DNA of 15,567 nt from Spirochaetota bacterium (GTDB lineage Bacteria > Spirochaetota > Leptospiria > Turneriellales > Turneriellaceae): NCBI GenBank assembly GCA_963205035.1, contig CAUJII010000086.1:1-15567 (forward strand), read 5' to 3'. Below the pieces are notes generated by a model. That model searched no databases. It worked only from the letters and a program-made list of their open reading frames with translations, and had not been told where the DNA came from. Positions within the stretch are counted from its first letter, which is position 1, and each line of letters begins with the position of its first letter. The position numbers were made by a program, and so were the translations under genes. Positions 8,301 through 15,360 of this stretch are shown in pieces.

Positions 8301-8816
8301 TCAAAAAACGCTACGTGTCTCGACCAGACGTTTTCTCCAATAAGGATGCTTCAAGCGTTCGTAACGAATGAACGCCCCTTCCTTCGGAGCGTGGATAAAT
8401 TTATTATCGCCAACGTAGAGACCGACATGCCCCACATTCCTGTTATCGTTCAAGAAAAAGAGTATGTCACCCTTTTTCGGGTGCTTCGTGAGCCGCAACG
8501 TCGGGCGCATGCTAAAGACGGCGTGGGGTATTGCAAATCCCTGCTTGCGGTAGAGGTAGAGGATGAGCCCACCACAGTCGAAACCTGCGGGTGTGGTGCC
8601 GCCAAACTTGTAGGGCGTATCGAGAAATTTTTTCGCCTCTTCGACGACTGCTTTACGGATAGCCACTTCGCGTGGTAAAGTCGGCGCGGTAGTTGAAACG
8701 GGACTCGTTGCTGCGAGCTTTGGCACAATCTCGAAGAGGAGGAATCCTCCCGTGAGCGAGAGGGCAAACCAGAATTGGTACTTGGGATGCCGCAGCTTCC
8801 TTTGAAGATTCTGCAT
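8301..8816 (-). CDS. NlpC/P60 family peptidoglycan hydrolase, membrane anchored
   Basis: 171 residues. The N-terminus is basic and followed by one hydrophobic helix (about residues 15-35), giving either an uncleaved anchor or a signal peptide; the rest is one NlpC/P60 domain acting outside the cytoplasm. Catalytic residues are clear: Cys81 in GFDCGGLI, His130 in VGHVGLYV, and the third polar residue His142 in FIHAP. The YKFGGTTP element before the Cys and the KKGDILFF strand between Cys and His are also typical. Such enzymes are cysteine peptidases that usually cut D-gamma-Glu-diaminopimelate bonds in peptide stems, or related amide bonds. No substrate-binding SH3 or LysM domain is present, so targeting is not explained by the sequence. 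It is the first gene of the minus-strand run that continues into the acyl-CoA synthetase. Confidence 0.92.
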   Translation of the reverse strand: MQNLQRKLRHPKYQFWFALSLTGGFLLFEIVPKLAATSPVSTTAPTLPREVAIRKAVVEEAKKFLDTPYKFGGTTPAGFDCGGLILYLYRKQGFAIPHAVFSMRPTLRLTKHPKKGDILFFLNDNRNVGHVGLYVGDNKFIHAPKEGAFIRYERLKHPYWRKRLVETRSVF

Positions 8817-9104
8817 GGTTCAAAATTTGTGCACCGCACACATTGTAAAGCGTTATCTTTGTGCGTGTATTGCCTTGGCTTCGCTTCAAAAATGCGCTTT
8901 CTACGGGTATTTTTCACTCTGAAGACGGCGCCCCGAAACAGGCCGCAACCGGCTCACGCTCATTGAACCTTTCAAACCGGATCGTATTGTTCGCGAACTT
9001 AGTATGAGAGAAACCCGCGAGTAGGCGGGATATTACTGCTAAATAAAATTTGCGATGCCAATAGGTATTTCGGCTTTGCGAAAGGCCGGTGGGTATTTCG
9101 GCTT
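8817..9104. other. Intergenic region downstream of tRNA-Val, upstream of the NlpC/P60 gene
   Basis: No convincing gene is visible in these 288 bases. They must carry the leader of the minus-strand NlpC/P60 transcript. A TACAAT hexamer on the minus strand lies shortly upstream of the gene, but I could not pair it with a good -35 element, so I do not call a promoter. The part nearest the tRNA holds a 20-bp direct repeat and a GC-rich hairpin, listed separately. Confidence 0.5.
9014..9029 (-). terminator. Possible terminator hairpin after tRNA-Val
   Basis: CCCGC and GCGGG arms surround a 6-base loop. On the minus strand the hairpin is followed by TTTCTCTC, a weak pyrimidine/U-rich tail. It sits about 75 bases past the 3' end of tRNA-Val, reading in the right direction to end that transcript. 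The stem is only 5 bp, so this is tentative. Confidence 0.35.

Positions 9105-9111
<7 letters not shown>
9064..9111. repeat. 20-bp direct repeat duplicating the tRNA-Val 3' end
   Basis: GGTATTTCGGCTTTGCGAAA occurs exactly at 9064-9083 and 9092-9111. The second copy overlaps the last bases of the tRNA (on the minus strand TTTCGC plus the discriminator A), so the first copy is a detached duplicate of the tRNA 3' end and its trailer. Each copy is also largely self-complementary (TTTCG with CGAAA). Confidence 0.85.
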
Positions 9112-9167
<56 letters not shown>

Positions 9168-9178
<11 letters not shown>

Positions 9179-9193
9179 TTTTGTGGAATTAGC
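9168..9193 (-). repeat. Inverted repeat joining the tRNA-Val leader to its 5' end
   Basis: GCTAATTCC and GGAATTAGC (9 bp each, 8-base spacer) lie at 9168-9176 and 9185-9193. In the minus-strand transcript, the leader arm can pair with tRNA nucleotides 3-11, which belong to the acceptor stem and the start of the D arm. Such a hairpin would compete with normal folding. Confidence 0.75.
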
Positions 9194-9459
9194 ATCCTCT
9201 AACCAACTGCGACCCAGGCGGTTTGCTTCAAACCACGTGGGTCTCCGTCTTCGGAGCTAATTCCGCCTTCGCTTCGCACCGTGGGGGTCACTTCGTGTGC
9301 CCTCTCACGACAAACTGCGTTGAAGCTAAAGGTGAGGCCAAAACAGGGCGTCAACGACAAAGCGAGTGCTATGTTGCCGAATTTCGGACATTTAATCTCA
9401 GAATTCATGAGACATAACAAACTGCTTTGCTGCCTGACATTTGCGGAAAAGATGTACAT
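9179..9459. other. Intergenic region between tRNA-Val and the methyltransferase, with tRNA fragments
   Basis: No gene is supported in these 281 bases. They contain two exact 13-base pieces of the adjacent tRNA: CTCTAACCAACTG at 9197-9209 (also tRNA 9154-9166) and GAGCTAATTCCGC at 9254-9266 (also tRNA 9166-9178). A CTCCG-TCTT-CGGAG hairpin lies between 9243 and 9256. Further right are two short inverted repeats (9377-9387 and 9396-9412) in the expected promoter zone of the methyltransferase. The sequence between the fragments does not fold into a second tRNA. Confidence 0.6.
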
Positions 9460-10413
9460 ATGAGTGTCAAGTTTATTGATCTGTTTTGTGGTCTCGGTGG
9501 CTTTCGTCTCGCTTTAGAGAAGGCGGGTCGAGATCTGGAATTTGGCAGTGAATGTGTTTTTTCGTCTGATATTGACCCCTTTGTTCAGAAAATTTATTTT
9601 GATAATTTTGGCGAAGCCCCCTTCGGCGATCTAAGAACTGTTAATGAATACTCGATACCAAATCATGATTTGCTTCTCGCGGGCTTCCCGTGCCAACCAT
9701 TTAGTATTATTGGGAAAGGACAAGGATTTGATGATACCCGTGGTACGCTTTTTTTCGAAATAGCACGTATTTTGAATGCGCGAAGACCTAGAGCATTTGT
9801 TCTGGAGAACGTAAAGCAAATTGTGTCTCATAATCAAGGCCGAACACTATCGAGAATCTTAATGGTCTTAAACAATCTAGGCTATTCGGTTCAGTATAAA
9901 GTTCTAAATGCTTTGGATTTTGGCCTACCTCAAAAGCGAGAAAGGGTATTTATTATTGGACAAGAATCACCATTCATTTTTGACTGGGATTTTGGTAAAA
10001 TTCAGATGGAACCTTTGTCTGCGATATTAGAAAGCGATGTGCCAAGAAAATACTACGCGTCGGAGAAAATTGTACAGAAACGTAAGGAAAAGCACACGCC
10101 AAGAACTTCGCCCTCCGTTTGGCATGAAAATAAATCAGGGAACATTTCATCCTATCCATATTCCTGTGCCCTGCGAGCGGGCGCATCATACAACTATCTT
10201 CTGGTCAATGGCGAACGCAGACTGACGCCCCGAGAAATGTTTCGGCTGCAGGGATTTCCAGACACATATCAAATTACTGTAAACGACTCCCAAGCGCGCA
10301 AGCAAGCTGGAAACTCACTCCCAGTGCCTATGGCTTATCATGTGTTGCGCAAGTTTCTGCCGTTGGCTTTTCCTGAGTTAATAAGGCCAGCCAGGAAAGA
10401 AAAATATGGCTAG
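9460..10413 (+). CDS. DNA (cytosine-5-)-methyltransferase of a type II restriction-modification system
   Basis: 317 residues from ATG 9460, which has GGAAAAG about 8 bases upstream; an in-frame TTG at 9427 would add 11 residues with no motif support. The enzyme moves a methyl group from S-adenosylmethionine to C5 of cytosine within a target site. Conserved motifs are complete: I (FIDLFCGLGG, 5-14), IV with the catalytic Cys78 in GFPCQPFS, VI (ENV, 116-118), VIII (QKRERVFIIG, 158-167), IX (RRLTPREMFRLQGFP, 253-267) and X (QAGNSLPVPM, 282-291). The stretch of roughly 170-250 between VIII and IX is the target-recognition part and is short, in line with a single-specificity type II enzyme. The target sequence cannot be read from it. 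The gene is clearly more AT-rich than its neighbours, has no vsr partner, and overlaps the next gene by 8 bases. Confidence 0.95.
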   Translation: MSVKFIDLFCGLGGFRLALEKAGRDLEFGSECVFSSDIDPFVQKIYFDNFGEAPFGDLRTVNEYSIPNHDLLLAGFPCQPFSIIGKGQGFDDTRGTLFFEIARILNARRPRAFVLENVKQIVSHNQGRTLSRILMVLNNLGYSVQYKVLNALDFGLPQKRERVFIIGQESPFIFDWDFGKIQMEPLSAILESDVPRKYYASEKIVQKRKEKHTPRTSPSVWHENKSGNISSYPYSCALRAGASYNYLLVNGERRLTPREMFRLQGFPDTYQITVNDSQARKQAGNSLPVPMAYHVLRKFLPLAFPELIRPARKEKYG

Positions 10414-11158
10414 TTCTAAGAGACCGAAATTACGGCGTATTCAGAAATATAACCCGCCGTATTTATTGAATCGATTTCCGCCGGCCTTTGCTCTGAGTCT
10501 GGGTAAGGAAATTGTATATTTGCTGGCGAGCAAAGGAAAACCAGTATTAGAAGGATCAGATTGGGAAGAAATATTTGCGAATTGCATCGATGCTTCATGG
10601 AAGCCCTCGAATGTCGGTTTAGATGATGTTGTCAAGCACCAGTGCGCATGGGGTGCAAAAACCGTTAAATCTAATAACCCCAAATCCCAACGTTTTGTCA
10701 GACTGATTTCAGGAAGAAATTCACCAGCGTACTCATTTTCGCAGGGAAAAATACTGGGAGCTGATCCGAACAAGATTGGGTCAATGGTCTTAGATATCTG
10801 GAATGATCGCGTAAATGAGGTGCAGAAAAATTTCAATGAATTGAGAACAATTGTCCTCGTGAAAGCTAACGATCTGACGAATATGGTCGTTTTTGAAATA
10901 CCGACACTCGCATATGACAACTCGGATCTTTTTTGGGAATGGAACGATAATAATAATCTAATCGGTAGGGAAAAGAAGAACAAATTTCATAAGTTTACGT
11001 GGCAGCCCCACGGGTCACAATTTACGATAATAGAGGAAGTACCTCAAAAATCCCTGTTTATTCAAGTCCGAAAACCCAACACCCTCAACAAAGATTTAGT
11101 GCTTGATACCGTCGGCTTCGACGAGAGTTGGATTACGGTGAGTTATACCGACGATTAG
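10406..11158 (+). CDS. Probable type II restriction endonuclease partner
   Basis: 250 residues. ATG 10406 is preceded by AGGAAAG (10393-10399), a good ribosome binding site lying inside the end of the methyltransferase gene, which overlaps by 8 bases. The assignment rests mainly on context: a single AT-rich gene of endonuclease size directly behind a type II C5-methyltransferase. In the sequence, GLDDVVKHQCAWGAKTVK (residues 71-88) resembles a PD-(D/E)xK-type site with D73/D74 and K85 as candidate metal and catalytic residues, though the usual acidic residue two before the Lys is a Gly here, so this is uncertain. Later strands VRLISGRNSPAYSFSQG and MVLDIWNDRV look conserved-domain-like. No HNH or GIY-YIG motif is visible. 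It should be an endonuclease that recognises the same site as the methyltransferase; I cannot name the specificity. Confidence 0.75.
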   Translation: MASSKRPKLRRIQKYNPPYLLNRFPPAFALSLGKEIVYLLASKGKPVLEGSDWEEIFANCIDASWKPSNVGLDDVVKHQCAWGAKTVKSNNPKSQRFVRLISGRNSPAYSFSQGKILGADPNKIGSMVLDIWNDRVNEVQKNFNELRTIVLVKANDLTNMVVFEIPTLAYDNSDLFWEWNDNNNLIGREKKNKFHKFTWQPHGSQFTIIEEVPQKSLFIQVRKPNTLNKDLVLDTVGFDESWITVSYTDD

Positions 11159-11183
11159 TACTGAGTCAATCTCCCGCCTCAAC

Positions 11184-12479
11184 TCAATTATCCGTAATCT
11201 TCTTCTTCACTGCGGTAATCTCCTCGGCACTAAATAATGGCGTCGTCAAATGCTCCGCGCTGTCCAATAATTTCTGCATTTCAAGGCGCAACTCGTGGGT
11301 CATCTTCTCGACAGCTTCTTTCTTCTTGGCGCGGTCGTTGGTATATTTCTCCGACAGCTTAAAGGGTTTGGCGAAAATCAAATGCGCTTTTCTCGGCAAA
11401 TGGCTTGGCACCCCGCCTAACGCACGCGGAATTTTTTTGTAGATATACGACTCGTAACGGTCGAGCCATTCATAGAGTCTCTCGGGAGTGGGTTTTGACA
11501 GAATATAATCCCGCTTCATGACAATAAAGTCAAAAATGAAAACTGCTTCCTTGTGTGCCCATTTGACCAATGCAGGAGAAACCTTCGGTAGCTTTGGGTC
11601 GGGGTATTTCAACTGTAACAACTCGACTACTGCGAAAAGTTTGCGCCATTTGGTAATTGCGTCATCTCCCCGCTCATAATTTTGAAGGTTCAGCTTATCT
11701 GCAATCCCATCGAGCATTGCGTGGCGCACGCGGCCGATGCGAAAATCAAAGTCTTGGTTGGGAGACGATCCTAAATTATAGTCTTTCTCAACTTTCTCGA
11801 GCAAATGGCGCCCAATAGTTAGAAAGCGGTGGAGGATATGTTTACCGTCGGATTTTATTTCTAACTTTTTTTCTAACTTGGAAAGCGATTTATTGAGATC
11901 CGATAAAATCTTCTCCCGTGGAGCATCGATAACGAACTTCATGAAGCAATACATCGTGGTGACATCTGCCTGCGCATCTCTCTTGCGCGCTTCTTCAAGG
12001 CCCCAGAAGCCCAACTGCGCGACACCCGCCTGAAACGGCATGAGGTTGTCGTTCTCGCCACTGGTCGGCTCACCTTCGGGAAAAATAACGAGCTTGCCAC
12101 TCGGGCGCGCAAGTAACTCCTTAGCCATTTTCAAGGAATCGCGATCTGGAATGCCAGCAATCACAGAAAAAGCACCGAATCTTCGGATAAAATAGCCTAT
12201 CGCTCCTCCCTGCCAATTAAATACCTGCCGGGACGCCATAAAGTAAAAAGGCGAGCCGACTAAGCGGCTCAAGTAAAACACAATGGGGGGTTCTGCCGTC
12301 GATGGATGGTTGCTGAAAAAAAGTAGCCGTTCATTTTTGAGTTTCTTAAGCGTTTCAACATCTTCTGGCTTGATAATAATTTCATTGATATTTTGCATTG
12401 CCTTGAGTAAGAAGAAGTAGATCTTGGATGCAAGCCAAGGCCAGAATTTTGAATCGATGGGAGAGATGAAGTTTTTCAT
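11184..12479 (-). CDS. PlsC-like glycerolipid/phospholipid acyltransferase family protein
   Basis: 431 residues from ATG 12479, with a weak GAG ribosome binding site about 9 bases upstream; an in-frame ATG at 12533 would add 18 residues and overlap the upstream ABC gene. The N-terminal half is an acyltransferase domain: FFSNHPSTAEPP at about 54-65 matches the catalytic HX4D motif with Glu in place of Asp (H58, E63), and LVIFPEGEPTSGEND at 131-145 is the FPEG substrate motif. The family transfers acyl chains to lysophosphatidate or related acceptors at the inner membrane. The C-terminal half (about 190-431) is long, charged and helical with no motif that I recognise, and makes the protein about 180 residues longer than ordinary PlsC. 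It lies 31 bases downstream of the ABC ATPase gene and converges on the restriction endonuclease gene 25 bases away. Confidence 0.85.
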   Translation of the reverse strand: MKNFISPIDSKFWPWLASKIYFFLLKAMQNINEIIIKPEDVETLKKLKNERLLFFSNHPSTAEPPIVFYLSRLVGSPFYFMASRQVFNWQGGAIGYFIRRFGAFSVIAGIPDRDSLKMAKELLARPSGKLVIFPEGEPTSGENDNLMPFQAGVAQLGFWGLEEARKRDAQADVTTMYCFMKFVIDAPREKILSDLNKSLSKLEKKLEIKSDGKHILHRFLTIGRHLLEKVEKDYNLGSSPNQDFDFRIGRVRHAMLDGIADKLNLQNYERGDDAITKWRKLFAVVELLQLKYPDPKLPKVSPALVKWAHKEAVFIFDFIVMKRDYILSKPTPERLYEWLDRYESYIYKKIPRALGGVPSHLPRKAHLIFAKPFKLSEKYTNDRAKKKEAVEKMTHELRLEMQKLLDSAEHLTTPLFSAEEITAVKKKITDN

Positions 12480-12510
12480 GATGGATACTCGTACGTAAAA
12501 TTGACCTGTG

Positions 12511-14025
12511 TCAATGAAAAAGATAGCCTGCATTCATATTCCAGCGCGTGAGGCGGAATGATAGTTTTTCGTCGAGAATGTTCTGCCTCTCATGGACTGC
12601 CATTACTACAGCCGCCTCTGGGGGGAGCGCGTTTAGATAATTTAACGCCAATTCCAAATTGCGCTCGCTCAAAGCCATCAATCCCTCGTCGATTAGGTAG
12701 AGGGCTGCTTCCCGAAGAAAGGCGCGTGCGAACAAGACGCGTGTTTTTTCGCCTTCTGAAAGTTTTGCGAAGGATCGATGGAGAAAATCCACCAAACCAA
12801 ATGCGGCGGTTTTTTGCATTGCGTCCTCCGGAAGGGCGGGCGGATATTCGTAAAGCGAGCCTGAGAGCCTGGATGCGAGGACATCCAATACGCTCATCGA
12901 CTCAGGATAATAGTTAAATTGCGAGGCGGCAACGAACGCAACCTTGTTCCACAACGTATTTCTTTCGGTGTGTGCGAGTGCACCCACAAAGTCGAGCGAG
13001 CCCGCGCCGAAAGCCGGCCGAAAGTCGCCGTGCATCACGCGCAAAAGGGTGCTCTTGCCCGAGCCGTTGGGACCGCTGAGAAGAATGCGGTCGCCGGTGT
13101 GTAGAGTGAATGTGGTATTTCTCAATACCAACGTAAAATCCTGGTAAAAATCGGCGTTTTTTGCCAAAACAAGAGGTTCGGGGGATTTTGTAATAGTTAC
13201 TCGCTTTTCCAGGGGGGGCGAGTTTGTAGCAAACGCTACAGTGCCTTCGGCGGCCGTCGGAATAGTTACTCCAAATTCTCCCAAAGGCCGCTCGGCGACT
13301 CGCTTTGCCTCGATTTGGAGACGCCGATTGAGACCAAGTGCCCCGAGGTGCGCTGTGTCATGGGAAACCAAAACCACCGCCGCCGTCTCCGGCAGTGAGC
13401 GCAGCCAATCTTCGACGCGCAGGCATGCCTCATGCGAAAGTCCGCTAAAAATTTCATCGAGAAGGTAGAGCTTACGCGGGTGAAGATCGGAGCGCGCAAG
13501 AAACACCTGCCGCAACTCTCCAAACGACAGCCGGCTGAGAGGTTTATCCCGCAGCGGGTCTATTTTCCAGAAGCGAATAACACGTTCAATTTGCTCTATC
13601 TCAGAAGGTAATACGTCGCGGTAAACGAAATCCTGCCCGTCCAAATTCCCACAAAGAAAATCAAAAACAGTGCTTCTCGCGTGGATGCGGGCAAGGCGCA
13701 AACCTTCTTCTCGGCTGACGAGCGCTATGTTCCGGTGTGCCGCGCGGAAATCCGCACTCGTCTCGGCGTCGAATTCCAGAACTCCCCGGTTGTCTTTTGG
13801 GTGAAGTCTCCGTGCGAGCAGATTTAAGAGTGTACTCTTACCGGCACCATTTTCACCCGTCAGAAGGATACGGTCGCCGCATCGGATCTCGAACGAGACA
13901 TCCAACAGGACTGGAGTCAGCCCGCGCCAAACATCGACAAGCGAGACGCGGGTGAGTAAATCCGCCGTCGCTGGCTTAGCCCCCGTGAAGTACTGCACGC
14001 TTTGACGAGCGTGTCGCGAGCGCAA
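12511..14025 (-). CDS. Tandem ABC transporter ATP-binding protein
   Basis: 504 residues with two ABC ATPase domains and no membrane segments. Domain 1: Walker A GENGAGKST (57-65), signature LSFGE (166-170), Walker B LYLLDE (186-191), H-loop His222. Domain 2: Walker A GPNGSGKST (318-326), signature LSEGE (422-426), Walker B LYLIDE (442-447), His478. Both nucleotide sites look complete. The linker (about 245-290) contains a hairpin repeat, a run of seven G on the plus strand and a duplicated VTI segment. Fused ATPases of this layout include ModF/PhrA-like proteins and fused ECF energising subunits; I cannot separate these by eye. The TTG at 14025 gives a 50-base overlap with the upstream DUF6580 gene; GTG at 13998 is an equally good start with 23 bases of overlap. 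The close packing implies a shared transcript and perhaps a shared complex. Confidence 0.88.
   Translation of the reverse strand: MRSRHARQSVQYFTGAKPATADLLTRVSLVDVWRGLTPVLLDVSFEIRCGDRILLTGENGAGKSTLLNLLARRLHPKDNRGVLEFDAETSADFRAAHRNIALVSREEGLRLARIHARSTVFDFLCGNLDGQDFVYRDVLPSEIEQIERVIRFWKIDPLRDKPLSRLSFGELRQVFLARSDLHPRKLYLLDEIFSGLSHEACLRVEDWLRSLPETAAVVLVSHDTAHLGALGLNRRLQIEAKRVAERPLGEFGVTIPTAAEGTVAFATNSPPLEKRVTITKSPEPLVLAKNADFYQDFTLVLRNTTFTLHTGDRILLSGPNGSGKSTLLRVMHGDFRPAFGAGSLDFVGALAHTERNTLWNKVAFVAASQFNYYPESMSVLDVLASRLSGSLYEYPPALPEDAMQKTAAFGLVDFLHRSFAKLSEGEKTRVLFARAFLREAALYLIDEGLMALSERNLELALNYLNALPPEAAVVMAVHERQNILDEKLSFRLTRWNMNAGYLFH
13192..13271. repeat. Direct repeat flanking a hairpin in the ABC ATPase linker
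   Basis: AATAGTTACTC occurs exactly at 13192-13202 and 13261-13271, 69 bases apart (23 codons, in frame), giving the repeated VTI residues. Between the copies lie a G7 run (13212-13218) and the hairpin TGTAGC-AAAC-GCTACA (13225-13240). The whole stretch encodes the linker between the two ATPase domains. Confidence 0.75.
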
Positions 14026-14494
14026 AAATACCGAAGAAAGAAAGGGTATAGAGCATATCCCCGGTCACCGAATTGCGAAAAAATGGTATTGCCATCGTGT
14101 AGCATTGCAAGAGTCCCTCTGCAGTCTTTGGGTACATCGCTTCGGTTAAGAAGACGCCGAGGTTGGTAATAAGAAAGAAAAGCACACTCCCGGTGAGGCT
14201 TGCGAAAACGATCTTGAGAGGGCTGCGCTTCTCGCGTAACAAAAAGCCTAAGAGGCCCACAAGAAGCATGGCACCATAGACAAACGGCATCGTCGAATGC
14301 CAGCCCAAGAAAATGTCAGAGACCAGCATGGCAACGAGAGCCACAGCAATCCCCAAGAAACGCGGAGTAATAACCGCCGAAGCAAAAAGTGCTACAGCCA
14401 TAACGGGGGTAAAGTTCTGCGGGTGCGGCAAAAACCGACTCACAGCAGCCAGTAGAACAAGGCCCAACGCCCACATCCAATTCTTTGAATTCAT
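13976..14494 (-). CDS. DUF6580-like integral membrane protein, putative transport component
   Basis: 172 residues from ATG 14494, supported by GGGAAG about 8 bases upstream; an in-frame TTG at 14521 is less likely. It has five to six predicted membrane helices. I recognise the DUF6580 pattern: SRFLPHPQNFTPVMAVALFASA near the N-terminus, LVAMLVSDIFLGWH, VYGAMLLVGLLG, the SLTGSVLFFLITNLGVFL helix, then AEGLLQCYTMAIPFFRNSVTGDMLYTLSFFGIFAL. The biochemical role of the family is not known to me. Its size, the NFTPV motif after helix 1 and its helix count are like the substrate-binding S components of ECF transporters, and the gene overlaps a tandem ABC ATPase gene; a role in small-molecule uptake is therefore an inference. 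It is transcribed divergently from fliS. Confidence 0.85.
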   Translation of the reverse strand: MNSKNWMWALGLVLLAAVSRFLPHPQNFTPVMAVALFASAVITPRFLGIAVALVAMLVSDIFLGWHSTMPFVYGAMLLVGLLGFLLREKRSPLKIVFASLTGSVLFFLITNLGVFLTEAMYPKTAEGLLQCYTMAIPFFRNSVTGDMLYTLSFFGIFALATRSSKRAVLHGG

Positions 14495-14580
14495 GCCGTA
14501 CTTCCCACGCGCCGAAATCAAGCGTCAAGCGGAATCGAAAAGATGCCGACACTATGACTGGCTCCTACAAAAGGTTCTCG

Positions 14581-15012
14581 ATGCACGGCGATCTCCATCT
14601 GAAAGAATATCAAGCGAATTCGATTGGAACCGCCGACCAAAAACAGCTCATAGTTATGCTTTACGAGGGCGTTTTGCGTTTTGTGAACGCCGCTGAAGCC
14701 AACATGGCTTCCTTTAAGACATACGACAAAGCGAATCGTGATATCTTACGCGCACAAGATATTTTTACCGAGCTCATGGTCTCACTAAATCTCGAGCAAG
14801 GCGGAGAAATCGCACAGAACCTTTTCAATTTGTATGCTTATGCAAAAACGCAGCTTTTGGAAGCGAACTTACAAAAAAAGATAGAGCCTCTGAAACCCGT
14901 AAAAAAAATTGTAACAGAACTCTTAGAAGCGTGGAAGCAAATGGAAGTCGCAGCGACTAAAGCGGCGCCTAAACCGACAGACTACAAGGGCGGTTTTAAG
15001 GCAGAAGGTTAG
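14581..15012 (+). CDS. fliS: Flagellar export chaperone FliS
   Basis: 143 residues from ATG 14581, preceded by AAAAGG at a good distance. This start places the family motif TADQKQLIVMLYEGVLRFVN the usual 15 or so residues from the N-terminus. An in-frame ATG at 14554 would add nine residues. FliS binds the C-terminal helix of flagellin in the cytoplasm and prevents premature polymerisation until export. The core is helical: the ADQKQLIVMLYEG helix, a central AQDIFTELMVSLNLEQGGEIAQNLFNLYAYAKTQLLEAN region, which is the most diagnostic part, and a last helix with VKKIVTELLEAWKQM. The C-terminal tail, rich in Ala, Lys and Pro, is longer than needed for the fold. The next gene overlaps by one base (TAGTG). 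No convincing flagellar sigma-28 promoter was found upstream. Confidence 0.92.
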   Translation: MHGDLHLKEYQANSIGTADQKQLIVMLYEGVLRFVNAAEANMASFKTYDKANRDILRAQDIFTELMVSLNLEQGGEIAQNLFNLYAYAKTQLLEANLQKKIEPLKPVKKIVTELLEAWKQMEVAATKAAPKPTDYKGGFKAEG

Positions 15013-15260
15013 TGTACCCTTTAGAGGAAATACTTCTCATCTCGACACAAATTTTACAGGTTTTAGTCCATCCAAGAAAAACGCTCGATGAGAAGGTTCC
15101 GTCTCTGGAGCGTTTGAACAAGAGTCGCAATCTTCTCTTAAAAACGCTGCGGATAGAGAATGCGCAAACGCAATCGGAGCGTCTCGCGAACGAAGCGCGC
15201 GCTGCGCTCGTAACGTATCTTGGGGATCTGCATAAGAAAAAACTCGCGCTTTTGCGGTAG
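15012..15260 (+). CDS. Small helical protein downstream of fliS, possible flagellar chaperone
   Basis: 82 residues starting with GTG at 15012, which shares a base with the fliS stop, so it is probably translated by coupling. The composition is that of a helical hairpin or bundle: leucine and charged residues throughout, with EEILLISTQILQVLVHP, LERLNKSRNLLLKTLRIE and ARAALVTYLGDLHKKKLALL as the likely helices. I do not recognise a named family. In many flagellated bacteria fliS is followed by fliT, a short helical chaperone for the filament cap and FlhDC/FliI, and both length and position match that role. This is positional inference; sequence similarity to FliT or FlgN is not evident by eye. 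Confidence 0.7.
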   Translation: MYPLEEILLISTQILQVLVHPRKTLDEKVPSLERLNKSRNLLLKTLRIENAQTQSERLANEARAALVTYLGDLHKKKLALLR

Positions 15261-15316
15261 TTTTTGCGAGTAGGGTGGTCAGGTTTTTCGCGGCATTCGA
15301 GTTCCGAATGACTTTT

Positions 15317-15331
15317 GAATCATTATGATTC
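15317..15331. promoter_or_regulatory. Perfect palindrome GAATCAT-T-ATGATTC, possible operator
   Basis: Two exact 7-bp arms with a single central base lie between the fliS operon and the partial gene at 15491. The size and symmetry suit a dimeric regulator, but no regulator gene is in view, and the distance to the downstream start (about 160 bases) is long. Function is inferred from symmetry alone. Confidence 0.35.
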
Positions 15332-15344
15332 TGCTGCGCTGCTC

Positions 15345-15360
15345 TGGTTTTCCATAGCTA
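15345..15360 (-). repeat. Interspersed 16-base repeat, intergenic copy
   Basis: On the minus strand this reads TAGCTATGGAAAACCA, identical to the copy in the gamma-glutamyltranspeptidase gene. It is the only copy in the window outside coding sequence. Confidence 0.7.

Noticed and set aside
9179..9300. A second or degenerate complete tRNA next to tRNA-Val
   Set aside because: Only 13-base fragments match; no anticodon arm or T arm can be formed between them, so I call fragments rather than a tRNA or tRNA pseudogene.
9460..11158. Prophage or transposon carrying the methyltransferase
   Set aside because: No integrase, transposase, terminal inverted repeats or phage structural genes are visible; only composition and the neighbouring tRNA fragments hint at transfer.
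14525..14552. Sigma-28 flagellar promoter upstream of fliS
   Set aside because: GCCGACAC resembles the -10 element but the -35 position holds only TCAA, and the site sits too close to one of the possible starts; the match is too weak.
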